In this document: positions 14,400 through 28,548 of the stretch, piece after piece
How positions within the stretch are numbered: position 1 is the stretch's first letter
Layout: each line of letters starts with the position of its first letter
Assembly (NCBI GenBank): GCA_016785225.1
Contig: JAFBJZ010000648.1
Coordinates: 95,001-159,000, forward strand
DNA from: Psettodes erumei
Lineage: Eukaryota > Chordata > Actinopteri > Pleuronectiformes > Psettodidae
Length of the DNA stretch: 64,000 nt
Direction: 5' to 3'
Translations under genes and position numbers: made by a program
The notes under the pieces: model-generated
What the model was told of the DNA's origin: nothing
The model's input: only the letters and a program-made list of their open reading frames with translations
Database searches by the model: none

Positions 14400-16926
14400 G
14401 TGGGGGGGGGTCGAGATGTGCTCGGAGGCGATAAACACCGAGCGAAGCTCCTCAGCTCCTCACCTCCTCCTGCAGCTGCTCCTCGTCGCCTTTTTTTTTC
14501 CCCCGTCTTTTTGACGCTTTATGAAAAGAGGCAGGACTGATCCCAGCTTGCACCTCTCCCCCCCCCTACATCTTACAATATTGTTCCCATTACAATATTT
14601 ACTGTGCCATGACTTTATCTCTAAACTATGACTTGATGCAATGCCTTGAGGTTTTGCATGAATTGCCCTTTTCGCCTGCTGTCTTTTCCATGAGGAGCAC
14701 TTAATACGCAGAGGGTTTTTTTTTTTTCCTGACGAGTATTAAGGGGAAACAAAAACAAGGAGCGAAGTGCGTCTCATTTGAATCCGTGACATTTTCAGCG
14801 CCGGGTTTCGGGTCCAGGCGGCTGTCACCGGGACGCACCGGGCCCGCAGATGTGCGGCAGCGGTCGGCCCGGAGGCGTGAACGCATGAGTCACCGCTTTA
14901 TTTTAACTGTTTGTTTTGGGTTTTTTTTCCTCGTCGGAGGGGAACTGTGCAGACATGCCCCGCTTCACTTTCACACGCCGGCCGCCGCCGCCACCGCTGG
15001 ATCATACCGGACCCTCAAGGCCACCGAGACGTGTTTTTGGTCTTAAATAGTTTCCCGTGCATCTGCACGGCTCCAGTAAGACCAGTACGCTCGCTTCGCC
15101 GAGCCGAGGGAACACTGGCTCTTTGTGTAGAGGAAGAAATTATTGAATTACGTCACACCTTCTCAGTCCGTTTTCCCAAGTTGCGAATAGAAATTTTAAC
15201 AAATGGTGGGAATGAGAGGAAGACAAACTTACATACCTCCCGTCCCTCCTCCTCAGCCAGGGGCTCCCCCCGCGACCTTAGGGTCTTCGACGAGACCGAG
15301 TCCTCCATGAGGGTCTCCTGGGCGCCGGCGCCGGGCAACGTGCTCCAGTACCGGGTGGCGTACAGGCCGGCGGCCGGCGGCCCCAAGAGGGAGGTGTCGG
15401 TGAAGGGCGACAGCACCGACGCCCTCCTGAAGAACCTGCAGCCGGGCACCGAGTACGAGGTCTCCGTCAGCGCCAAGTACCGGTCGGGCCCCGGCGACGC
15501 CCTGGAGGGGCGGGGCACCACGCTCGAAGGTGAGCCGGCGACCAAAGGTGTGCCGAGCCGGAACCCTTCGACTTCCTCTCCTCCCGTTTGACGCGACGAC
15601 GTCACCGCACACATCCAGTGAACTTTTAGGGAGCGTGTATTTTCCCGAAGTCGAATCCAGCCGTCGGGGCACCGGGGCCTCTGTCAGTCTGTCAGATTAA
15701 AGCCAGACGGTATTCTCTGATCCTCCCAGATTAAGCGATTATGTTGTTTGTTTTTGCTCGAATCGGGACGGGCGGTTCAAACCGAATAGACGGCGAGGTT
15801 GAGCTTATTGGTCCCGCGGAGCAATAACAAACAATCGGGAGGGGAGGAAGACGGCGTCCAGGTTTCACACGGTCACATGGAAAGGAGGTTTATTTTCATT
15901 GGTTCGTCCTATCAGCTGCGGTTCGATCTCGGACCTGAGACCTGACGGTCTCGGCCTTGATCGACGCGGAGGTTGACGTGAGCGTCTCCGCTGTGGCGAC
16001 CGACAAACCTCTCAAACCGGTTTCTAACAGCGGGGGGCGGGGCTCCGGCGGGGTCGGACTCGGACCGGCGCTCCGTCCTTGTCGGAGCAAGACGGGGCAG
16101 GAATGTGAGGTTAGGAGGAGCAGGGGAGGACTGACTCACCCACCTCCCGTCTCTCACCTCCCCTCTCTGTTTGTCTTCGTCTCTTCCTTTCCATTTTCCT
16201 CTCTCTCTCTCTCTTTGTTCCTCCTAATGTTTTTTTTTCCCCTCCACCTTGTGAGGGCTTGCCTGGAATTCGCCGGCGTCGTCCGCGGGGGCCTCGCTCC
16301 GGACCCGGCGACCTCAATGCCGGGCCCTTTGTTTCAGGTGGGTTGGCGGGTCGCGCTTCACGACGCAGGGCGCTCGACGGGACAACCCCTGGCGTCGGCG
16401 GGAGGTTCGCTCCCATGGATCTGTTATTTTACAGGAAGAGCTCACGTCCAAATGAATATATATATATATATATAAACATGGTCCAGCTGTTTAGACCTGT
16501 CCACAGCTGACTTATATAAAGGAGCAGCAGCTGCTCGGGGCCTTTGATCCCCCCCAGAACCCTGATGGTAACCAGGACTTCCTGTCTGGAGGTCCAGTAC
16601 GCCGTGACGCTGCCGTGGGACTGCAGATGATAGAATAACTCTTGGACAGCTCTGAGGACCACCTGAAGTGGTGATGGATGGATGGATAGATAGATAGATA
16701 GATAGTTATATAGATGATAGATGAAGGATGGATAGATAGATACATAGATAGATGGATGTATGGAGAGATAGATAGATAGATAAATGACAGATAGATGGAT
16801 AGATAGATAGATAGATAGATAGATGGATTGTTATTTAGATGACAGATGAAGGATGGATAGATAGATAGATAAATGATAGATAGATGGATAGATGGATTTA
16901 TAGATAGATGGATGGATGGATGGATG

Positions 16927-16989
<63 letters not shown>

Positions 16990-17005
16990 TTATAGATAGA
17001 TAGAC

Positions 17006-17041
<36 letters not shown>

Positions 17042-17134
17042 GGATTGTTATATAGATGACAGATGAAGGATGGATAGATAGATAGATAAATGATAGATAG
17101 ATGGATGGATAGATAGATTTATAGATAGATAGAC

Positions 17135-17189
<55 letters not shown>

Positions 17190-17190
17190 C

Positions 17191-17233
<43 letters not shown>

Positions 17234-17388
17234 CAGATAGATAGATGGATGGATGGATGGATGGAGAGATAGATAGATAAATGATAGATAGATGGATAGA
17301 TAGATTTATAGATAGATGGATGGATAGATAGATAGATAGATAGATGGATGGAGAGATGGATGGATAGTTATATAGACTATAGATGAAG

Positions 17389-17427
<39 letters not shown>

Positions 17428-20400
17428 GGATGGATGGATGGATGGATGGAGAACTAGATAGATAGATAAATGACAGATAGATGGATAGATGGATTGTTAT
17501 ATAGATGACAGATGAAGGATGGATAGATAGATAGATAAATGATAGATAGATGGATGGATAGACAGATAGATAGATAGATAGATGGATGGATGGATGGAGT
17601 GATAGATAGATAGATGGATGGATGGATGGAGTGATAGATAGATAGATAGATGGATGGATGGATGGATGGAGAGATAGATAGATAGATAAATGATAGATAG
17701 ATGGATAGATGGATTTATAGATAGATGGATAGATAGATAGATAGATAGATAGATAGACAGATAGATAGATGGATGGATGGATGGATGGAGAGATAGATAG
17801 ATAAATGATAGATAGATGGATAGATGGATTTATAGATAGACAGATAGATAGATGGATACATGGACAGACAGATGGACAGAGTTTCCTGGTGGGTGCGTTA
17901 CATTTCCTGCGGTCGTGTTCGGATTTGCTTCTCCATGGAAAACCGGGTCTGAGCCTCCAGATATTCCCGGCTCCGTCTGACGGACGCCCGCTGACGGCTC
18001 CGGGCTCGGCTCCCGGCTCCCGGAGACGCCGCCGCCTGACGCAAATCAAAGATGGCAGACGCGGCCTTTCAAATTAAAAGCCTCGTTCGAGCCCATGTGC
18101 TGGCTCCCCCGTGCGTCCCTCCTGTCGCCACCAGTTAAAACTCAATCCAGTTTTTTCCGTCGCCCGGCGCTCCGTCTCACCACGTGCTCTGCGTTCGGAA
18201 AGACGGCCGCGCTGACGGGTCTGGTATCAGTTGGCAGGAGGGGAAAAAAAAAATCGTCTCGTCATCATCTGAGGCCAGGAACTATTTTTCCAACCGTACG
18301 TTTGGGGAGCCTCGGTGTTTTTTCCTCTTCTTCTTTAATCTCCAGCGATCATTATCCACTGCCATTTATTTCACGCTCTTGATTATAGAACCGGGTCTCG
18401 TGTTTCCGCGGCCGTGGAAACTTGGCTCCCGGGTCTCTCCGGCACCTACACGTCGCTCATCCATCCTCCGTGTTTCCAGCGCCGTGACGGTCGCCATATG
18501 TCCGGGTCTGGGTCGGGTCCACGGAGGTTCTGGCTCGTCCCGGCTCGTCAGAGAGTTGAGCCGAGGTCGCTCCACCTCTGGACGCCACTTCGCTCCTGTC
18601 AGCACTCGCCGCCGCGTGTTTGTATGTTTCTGCGCGAGCGCTTGATTTACCGCTCGTTCTCAGTCTTTACGTCCGAAGAAGAAACAACTGCGGCAGATGA
18701 AGTAAAGATGTTCCCTGACGCTCCGTCTCGCCGGGATCCCGCCGGCTCGATCCGGTTCCTGACATGGTTTATGTCTCCTCTCGGCACTCGCTAATGAAGC
18801 GGAAATGTCTTAAAGTGTCCTCAAAAAAAAAAAAAAGAAAAGGAACGTCCAATCCATCCGCTATCCTCGGCGAGCTGCCGTCGACGGCCTTTTTAATCGT
18901 TTCCATTTTTTAAAAAACGATCCCGCCTGCCAGCGCGTTCGAATGGCTCCTTTGTTTTAAAGGGATGATTCGTTGAAAAGAAAACAAAACCAACAAACTG
19001 CTGGAAGCGGCGCCCGGGCGGCCGAGCCAGGTCCAAGTGCTCAGGGTCCACTTTAAACCATCTGCTGGGTTTATCTGCCCCATATTTAATCTGCGTTTAG
19101 TGTCGGCGTCTGGCGTTTGTTTAATCCGTACCTCCTCGTTTCCAGACGTGAGCCCCCCTCAGAACCTGGTCACCGGCGACGTGACCGACACCAGCTTCGC
19201 CGCGTCGTGGACGGCGGCGCCCGGCAAGGTGAAGGCGTACCGCGTCCGCTGGAAGTCGCTGTTCTCCCAGGAGGCCGGAGAGAAGTCCGTCCCGGGGGAC
19301 GTCACCCGCACCGTGCTGGACGGGCTGAGCCCGGAGACGCTGTACCAGGTCTCCGTGGTCGCCGCCTACGGTCACAAGGACAGCGAGCCGCTCGCCGGAC
19401 AGGAAACCACCGACGGTGAGGAACGCACAAAGTCCGGATCGGATCAAACTTATTGATTAGAAGCAGGAGCAGAACTTTAGATTAAATCGTCAAACGTCTC
19501 TCCCGCTTCCCGTTCGGTCACATCTATCGGCACGTCGGGAAGTTGGACGCTGCGTTTCTTTTCCACCAATAAAAACGCTCCGCAGTGAAATCAAGCACTT
19601 AAGGGAAAAAAAAACTTTCCCTGGGATCATTAAATATACAGATTATTCCCCTGCAGGTTTTTTTATTTATTTTAATCACTTGCAGAATCATCGGAATAAG
19701 TTAATTTCATTTTATAGGGCTTTGGTTGTTTTGCGGGGGTGAAGGAAAATCAGATCTGATCACCTCTGGGTAAAATCTAATTCATCAACAATTAGTTTGG
19801 GCACGAAGCTGATGGAGTTACTCAACGCTCATTCTTGCAGTTATGATTATAAAACGATTACGAAGGAGGGAAAGCCACAGAGAGATGCATGATGGGATTT
19901 TTTTTAAGGTTCTGGCCGCACGTGCAGAACATCAGACTGGACAAAGCAGGTTCTATATGATGAAACATTTTCTCTCCTCTTTGACTCCAGCCTCCTCCGC
20001 CGGTAAGAAGCTGACGGTGTCGGACGAGACCGAGCGCACCATGAAGGTGGCGTGGACGCCGGCGCCGGGCCGGGTGGTCAACTACCGGCTGAGGTACGCC
20101 CCCAGCAAAGGAGGCAAGGAGGTGTCCCAGAAGGTCCCCGGGTCGGCCACGTCCGCCGTCATGAAGCGGCTGCAGCCCGTCACCACCTACGACATCACCG
20201 TGCACCCCATCTACAAGCGCGGGGAAGGAAAAGCAAGGCAAGGAGTAGGAACGACACGTACGTTGGTCCATAATTCAACCCTCTGAGAGACAGCACACCG
20301 CAGGGAACACGGCTGCTTCTTAACCGCCTTAAAAACTTTAATGCTGGTGGAAACGAATGAAAAAAAAACACAAACAAAAACAAATAAAGCTGCTGCGGAG

Positions 20401-21300
20401 GTGATTTCGGCCTCAGGGCGTCCCGGGCGTGGACCGGATTACATAAAGTTGAGGCACGACGTTTAAAAATGCTCGAGTGGGACAGGAGGTGTGGAGTAGC
20501 ATGATTAGCCTAGCTTAGCTCACTTGTTGGGGGGGGGTCAGTGGGATCACGTAGCACTACTTAGATTGGAAAAACGTTAGATGAGAAGTGAGCGGTCGGC
20601 TACGTATTGTTTAAAAAAAAAAAAAAAAGTTGTTTAAAAGAAGGAAACCAAAGGAAACCCGTCAAACATGGCGGCTGAAATCGTGGCGAGCAGCTTCTTA
20701 TTAGCCAGTGTGTGCGGGAAACTCCCTGGACTGTTAGCCTCCTGTTAGCCTCCTGTTAGCCCCCTGTTAGCCTCCTGTTAGCCTCCTGTTAGCCTCCCGT
20801 TAGCCTCCCGTTAGCCTCCTGTTAGCCTCCTGTTAGCCCCCTGTTAGCCTCTCATGCTACCACAGCGTTAGCATCCGCTATCTCTCATTCCGAGAGGGGC
20901 GGCTCCTTGTTGCCATGGAAACCCGTTCATTTAGCCGGTTAATGTTTGGGTATAAAAATAAAATAGCTCGAGCGCTAATGCTAATCCAATGCTAAACAGT
21001 CGGTCCAGGACCAGAACCACCTCCTGGATGTTGATGGCTGATGTTCCTTTACTTTTTCATTGTTCCACCAAAAATAAGCTTTTAGGAGCGACTTGTTCAG
21101 ACGACACGTTTCTCACGCCGCAGGTGCTTTTCACCGCAACGCAAAAATCGCCGCGACACACACGCGCTAAGTCACACGCTAGCACTACTAACACACGGCA
21201 TGACGCCGGGCTTTGTTAACCGACGAACACCGGGTTCAAGGAATTGTATTATGGACTAATGAGAAACTGGCTCGATTGTGTGTGTGTGTGTGTGTGCGCG

Positions 21301-21361
<61 letters not shown>

Positions 21362-22979
21362 CTGACCTTTAAGGCCTCTGCCGTGTGTCGGGTTTTCCCT
21401 CCCAGCGAGTCTGTCCTGAAGTTCTGGCCCCGGGTCCGTCTTCTATTTCAGTGTCGCCCTTCAAGAGCCCCAGGAACCTCCACACCTCGGAGCCCACCAA
21501 GAACAGTTTCCGGGTCTCCTGGGACCCGGCGCCCGGTAACGTCACGGGCTACAAGGTGACCTTTCACCCCACCGAGAACGACGTGGACCTGGGGGAGCTG
21601 CTCGTCGGCCCCTACGACAACACGGTGGTTCTCGAGGAGCTCAGGTGCGTTCCCCCCCCCCCGACGATTGGGCGAAAGGGGCCCCCGAAATATTACAGGT
21701 TGCTCAATCATCGCCGTGGCAACCACCTGGAAAAATGACAGGTGACGTTCACTCCCCCCCCTCAGGGCGGGAACAAAGTACTCGGTGGCCGTGTTCGGGA
21801 TGTTTGACGGGGGGGAGAGTCTGCCCCTGTCGGGGGAGGAGAAGACCACCCTCTTCGAAGGCCCCGAGCCGCCGGCCGTCGAACCCTCAGGTAAAAGCTG
21901 ACGACTCGACCGCGCCGTGCAGTCGCCCCCCACCCCCGCCCCATCATCATCATCATCTTCATCATCAGCCTGCAGACCAGATGCTCCGCGGTCCAGATTC
22001 GCTTCAGACGCCTGCCGAAACGTTGAGTTATTTGTCGTCGAGGGGAATTAGCGTCAGCTTGGGGATCGCGGAGGGAAAACAAACGTTTGAGGCATGTGAG
22101 GGTGATTAGCACAAATCAGTTTGAGCTGCTCGGCGAGCGCGTTGACACGCCTCACACGCGTCTTCATCGTCTTCATCGTCTCCGGCCGCTTCGTCGCGCG
22201 GAGGCTGGACGCCGTTTCACCTGAAGCGTGAAAACGCGCCTCTGCTCTCAGTTACAGCTCCTTATGAGCCAGAACGCCGCTCGCCGCCCGGGACGCCCCG
22301 CCGCGGTTCTGCCTGCTCGGAGACCCTCGTATATTACAGTTATTATTATTAATATCGCTGAAATGTTTGTTTTTAAATCGCGTGTTTCCAGGAGCATGAC
22401 GTTATCTCGGATTCAAACGGCCGCCGCCGCTCTGCGTCCTGTCAGCGGACGCGTCAGATTTACGTCCCTCGGTCAGACTCTCGCTCGTCTGCTGCGCGTT
22501 AGGCGGCTCTGCTCGTGACATCTGTTTTTATTAGCGAAACGTCGCGGGGACACGTGAGCGCCTTGTTTACCCGGTGGAACAGACCGGACCGGACCCGGTC
22601 TGACTCGGTTCCCTCCCGAGCATCTGTTTCTGCAGCCTGCTGACGAAAAAAAACAACAACAACAAAAAAAAACATCCCGTCCTGTTTCCAGCCGCCGTTA
22701 CTAATCACTCGCCGTCTCGGAAACGTGGACGAGCGGCCGTTTTTAACTCCCCACAGGTGCCCGCGGCGGGAACGAGGAGTCGCTCTGAGGACGGACGGAC
22801 GGACAGACGGAAACGACGTGAAAGGCCGACGCCGCGCTGGAAGAGAGAGCGGCTCGTCCGTCTCGCGCTGTGTCGCCGTTGATTTGTGTTGCATCGCGTG
22901 TTGTACAAACCTTGTTTGTGTTTCATTGTGACGTTCTCCTGCTCCTCACCTCTGTCCTCGACAACTTCCTCCTCGCTTC

Positions 22980-23022
<43 letters not shown>

Positions 23023-26000
23023 GTCAGCTGACTCTCGCGGCGGTGTGTGTCCCTCTCACCGCCCTCGCCGCCTCTCTCTCTCCCCGCAGGCACCATGTGT
23101 AAGACCACGGCGAAAGCCGACATCGTGCTGCTGGTCGACGGCTCCTGGAGCATCGGACGCATCAACTTCAAAACCATCCGCAACTTCATCGGCCGCATGG
23201 TCAGCGTGTTCGACATCCGCCCCGACCGGGTCCAGATCGGTAAACTCACACCTCTACTACCCAGTTAGTACTACTACCACGGAACCGGTACTTCATGACT
23301 CGGGGGTTTTTCCTGCGTTTTTTTTGTCCCGCGCAGGTCTGGCTCAGTACAGCGGCGACCCGAAGACGGAGTGGCACCTGAACGCCCACCCCAACAAGGC
23401 GTCCCTGATGGACGCCGTCTCCAACCTGCCCTACAAGGGCGGAAACACCATGACGGGAATGGCTCTGAACTACATCCTCCAGAACAACTTCAAACTCAAC
23501 GTGGGCATGCGGCCCGACTCCCGCAAAATCGGCGTCCTGATCACCGACGGAAAGTCGCAGGACGAAATCGTGGTCAGCTCGCAGAGCCTGAGGGACAGCG
23601 GCATCGAGCTCTACGCCATCGGTGAGCGAGTTTTTGTTATCGCGTGAAGAGAGGAGTGAGATTAAACGGTTCGGAGCCTTTGGGCGACATATTCGACATT
23701 CCTCAGAGGTTGCCCTGATGGATTTCCCGCCTCCGGGCCCGTCGAACACGACTTTAAAGCAGGTGGGATCGGTTTCTTCACTTCTCCTTCGCCCTGTTCC
23801 CCCCCCCCCTCAGGCGTGAAGAACGCCGACGAGAACGAGCTGCGGTCCATCGCCTCCGACCCGGACGAGACCCACATGTACAACGTCAACGACTTCCAGT
23901 TCCTGCTGGACATCGTGGACGACCTCACCGTCAACCTGTGCAACAGCGTCAAGGGTTCAGGTGGGCGAAGGGGGCGGCACCGGAACCGGCCTCCGCGGAC
24001 ACGGGTTCAAAAGAGTCCGGGACTTTCTCTTTTCTCAGTAAATCAGTGTGAGGTGAAAGTCCAGATATAATTTACAGCAGCGCCGCAGAGAAACAGCTGA
24101 GATATGCAGCGGGCCGGCTGATTTGTGGCGTCGGGGTTCGGCGGGGCGAAATACCTGACGTGTCGGATCGCGTCCCGGCTCCCGGTTTGACCCCCCCGCC
24201 CCCCCCCCTTGTTTTTCAGGGGAAGAGGAACTGGGGTCGCCCACCAACCTGGTGACCTCGGAGGTGACCCACCGCTCCTTCCGCGCCACCTGGACGGCGC
24301 CCGGCACGCCCGTGGACAAGTACCGCGTCACGTACGTGATGGCGGCGGGAGGGCCGACCCACGAGGTGAGACGCAGGATCCACGCAGTTCCGTGGTTGTC
24401 GTTCGGGATCAACCTGGGCCGGGTATTAACCCCTAATCCCGGTCCAGAACCCAGGTCCAGATCCTGAACTCACCTGACTGGTTCAGAAGCCCAGTTTACT
24501 GGGACCTCAGGATCCGAAATCTGGATCCCAGTCTCTGTGGTGAACCAGTCAGGCCCGTCTCCAGACTCTGGACTCTGGTTCTCGGGTGGGCCCCCATCAC
24601 AGGCGGAGTATTCCCACCGGATCCACTTAGGGGCCTCGCACGGGGCCTCGGCGCCGTCCGTTTACATTAGCCGCGTTTGACGTATGGTGTTTACACGCCG
24701 CAGCTCTTATCTGCCCCATCGGACCTTTTTGCCACGACCTCAGCTTTTCAGATGCACGCGCAGCTGACAATGTTTACAGAACCGGTACCGAAATGGGACC
24801 ACACCAGAGCCACCACCCCCCCACACCCCCACCCCCACCCCCCGACAAAATGGTCCCAGAGACAAGGAGAGAAATTACAACTCGCTGGGACCCGCAAATC
24901 CGATCCAGACCCGAGTCTCAGACGGCGGAGCGTAAAATTTCGGAGAAGCGCTCGGGGGGTCCTGAAACCCACATGGTTCAGGTGCAGTCCACAAAACCAC
25001 GACCTCCCCGGTTCTGCTCCAGCTGGTTGTTTTGGTGGGGGTGGGGGGGGGTTATGGATCACCTGTGGCAGAATCAGAACCGGTCCCTTGTCGTTGCAGC
25101 TGCTGGTGGACGGCGCCGTGACCACGACGGTGCTGGAGGACCTGAACCCCCTGACCGAGTACCTGGTCCAGGTGTACGCCGTGGCGGGCGAGCGGAGCAG
25201 CGAGCCCCTGAAGGGCGCCGAGACCACCCGTAAGTCCTCTCCGTCCTCGGTTTCCACGGGAAAGTTCCTTGCGAGATAAACAAGTTCAGACGAGGCGATG
25301 GCACCTAAAGTTAGCTCAGGAACTTCCTGTTTCACATGGTGGACGTCTGGGCGAAGATCTGCAGGATTTGCCGCGGTCGTCGTCTTCTCGGACGTCCGAG
25401 AGGAAGAACAAACATCAGACGCCGTTTACGGTCTCCCCGGGACAGCCGAGGATTCTTCTCATAAAACAGGACCGCCGTGTCCCTCGCCTGTTTCTATCAT
25501 TATCCCTTCATTGGGCCAAAACCTCCTCCAAATATCAGATATTAAAAAAAATATTATGTCAGGCCCGACTCTCCAGCTGCTGCGGCGCGTCCTCGTCGGA
25601 TACTTCGGCATCTGAATTTGGCTTTTTTTATTAGAAACAGGGCTCATGTTAATCCGTCTGACTCTCTACAGTGCCGCTGCCCGCGGCCAGGAACTTGAAC
25701 GTCTACGACGAGACCGTCAGCACCATGAGGGCGCGGTGGGAGGGGGCGGCCGGCGCCACGGGCTACATGCTGCTGTACCGCTCCGTCAACGCCACCGAGC
25801 CCCAGCTGGACAAAGAGGTAGAGTGACAGACGCCGCCTCCGGTCGACGCACAAGAAAAAAAAACAAAACTCGTTAGCTTCGTTAGCTTCCTGTTAGCAGG
25901 CGTCTTCTCCTAAGCGACCACCGGGGGGCGACTCCTCCGGTCTGTTTTTATAGAAGTGACACCGAGTTTAACATGACACCGTGTTCATGTTGTACATTTA

Positions 26001-26999
26001 GAGGAGGAAACACCAGGACGCCGGGGGGGGGGAGGTTTGGGGCGTGGCCACGCTTGTGATTGACAGGTAGCACGCCACGCTTCCTTCTCCGAAGTTTGTA
26101 AGCCGGTCCCCGTCCTCCCCGCCCACGGGAAGTAAAACATGTTGACTAATGAGGAAACTGAGGCGCTGACATGTGAACACATGCTCATGTATATACAACA
26201 TGTATGACACACACACACACACACACAGACAGACGAGCAGGAGACATGCAAACACACACACACACGTCATAACAAACAGAAGTAAACACATGTGGACATG
26301 TGCTTCTGCACACACAGACGCACATGTAACACACACACACACACACACACACACATTAGCCCCGCGAGGTCAGCTTTTTCCACACGCAGCGGCCTCCGCT
26401 CGCTCCGTCTTACTGCTTCCAGATGGCGACTCAGCGCTCCCGGCGCTCCGTCCCCGGGCCCCCGGGGGCCCTCGGGTTCCGCTGAGTCATGGGAAGGATT
26501 AGCTCACGGCCTGAAGTCATCGCGATGACATAAACACAGCGGCGGCGTTAACCTATACACGGATGATTTAACGTACGGCGAGGGGGGTGGTCCGCGCTGG
26601 AAAGTCTGCACCTGAACTCGTCGTGTTTATCAACAATTAATCATGTGACAGGAAGCTGCTTTATAACGGCCGTCGCATTTAAAGGGCCAGGCCGCTGTTT
26701 TATTCTCCCCACATGGAAAGTCAATAAAGAAAACTGTGCTCCACTTGAACAATGACTTCATCCAGTTGTTATGTCGGGGGCCCGGACCAGAAGTACACAA
26801 AGTATGTGTCCTAGTACTTTTGGCCAGTACTTTATAATAACACCCCCCCCCAACCACGCAGGTCCGGGTCAGAGGTGACGTGACGAGCGTACGACTGGAG
26901 CAGCTGATCCCCAACACCGAGTACGCCCTCAGACTGTACGCCCTGCACGGCGAAGCCACCAGCGACCCCCTGGACGGGCGAGGTGTCACCCGTACGTCT

Positions 27000-27040
<41 letters not shown>

Positions 27041-28338
27041 GGTCACAAGACACAAGTCCGGTCCAGTTGGCCAAGGCAGAACCTTGCTCGTACATTCTGA
27101 CTGCTCCAGCAGCGGGTTTTTTTTTTTTTTTATGAGGAAGAGGTTGTTACCTCTTTGGAAAAGGTGGGAGCCGTGTGTTTTATCCTCGTGTCAACAGTTC
27201 CCGTACGAGAGCTGGAGAACGTCTCACATGTGCCGGGGTTCGTGTTTTGGACCCAGAAGCCCAGAGATAGAAACCAGATGGAGCGAAACACAGAAATATC
27301 TGCGGCGAGCAGAAGCCGCCGCCTGGGTTTTTAAAAAAAAAAAAAAAATAAATAAATAAATTTCTGGATGGAGTCGGCGTCGGCTTGAAGTCGTCGCAGG
27401 GAAACGTTGGCGCTGGAGTCCCGGGGGCTGCGTAACGCTCCTGTCCTGTCCTCCCTCAGTGCCCAGGCCTCCCGCCGGAGCCCTGAGGATCAGCGACGTC
27501 ACCCACAGCGCCATGAAGCTCCGCTGGGACGCCGCGCCGGGGCCGTCCGCAAGTACATGATCACCTACAAGCCGGAGGAGGGAGACGTAAGGGAGGTGAG
27601 CCGGGATCTGCTGAACCCATCACTGGACCCACACACACACACCAAACAGTCTGAGTCAGTCGGGCCGTGACCCGGGTCACCCGGAGGCGGCTTCGCGGCA
27701 GGCCGACCTCGCCCGGAGCTCCGCCGAACGGGCCGCGGTTCCGGTCCGTTCCGGGAAAGCGCCGCGGCTCGGCTCCGTTGGCCGGCTTGCCGTGAGAAAA
27801 GCAGCACGGCCCCGTTCCTCGTAACTTCCTCGCCGGGACGTCGGCGGAGGACAAAGTGGTGCAGGGGGGTGGGGGGTGGAGGGGGGGAATCGTCAGCCGG
27901 AAGGCGTCCAGAAAGTTCTGATGGATGGCCCGCTCCGGCTCCTCTGAAGGAATCCTGAAGGTCTCTGGACGTCTGCCTGCTGAGGTCTCTGCCCTGAAAT
28001 GGAAAAACCAGCGGCAGAGACGAGTCCCCCCTCCCCCTCCAGGACACTTTGGCGTCTCGTCGCTTCCTTTTTTAAGTGAGAATTTAAAACCCGATCTCCT
28101 GCCGGTCACCGATAACCCGACCCGTTGTGCTGCAGGCCGAGGTCGGCGGCGGCGTCACCACCCTGGACCTGTCCAGCCTCATCTCGCAGACGGAGTACGA
28201 CGTGGCCGTCACGCCGGTCTACGACGAGGGGCCCGGGGCCCCGATGCTCAACAGCGCCATCACAGGTGAGACGCCTCAGGAGGGGTCAGGGAGTTTTGGT
28301 GGAACTGGCCCTTTAAAGCCCCCCCCCTTCATCTTAGC

Positions 28339-28375
<37 letters not shown>

Positions 28376-28462
28376 ACTTTACGACACTCTCTCTCTGCAC
28401 TAATAAAATCTGTGTGTGTGATCATTTACTGCCCCGGCCCTGCTTAACCCTGATCCCAGGTG

Positions 28463-28548
<86 letters not shown>

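Larger units (their letters stand above)
20258..21451 (+). other. Intron FN3-7 to FN3-8 (1.2 kb)
   Basis: It contains an 11-bp minisatellite (20731-20851) and a GT tract (21277-21360), with GTTAGC-rich sequence around them. No exon is supported. Confidence 0.65.

Noticed and set aside
17306..18049. Minus-strand open frame of 247 residues rich in Tyr-Leu-Ser-Ile-His-Pro
   Set aside because: It is the translation of the GATA/GATG minisatellite; no start context, no domain.
27333..27361. AATAAATAAATAAA as an intronic polyadenylation signal
   Set aside because: It is an A-rich simple repeat and coding exons continue in frame downstream.
27460..27595. Alternative donor GTAAGG at 27587 to explain the FN3-11 frame problem
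   Set aside because: Using it does not restore the frame into 28136, and the stop at 27558-27560 lies upstream of it.
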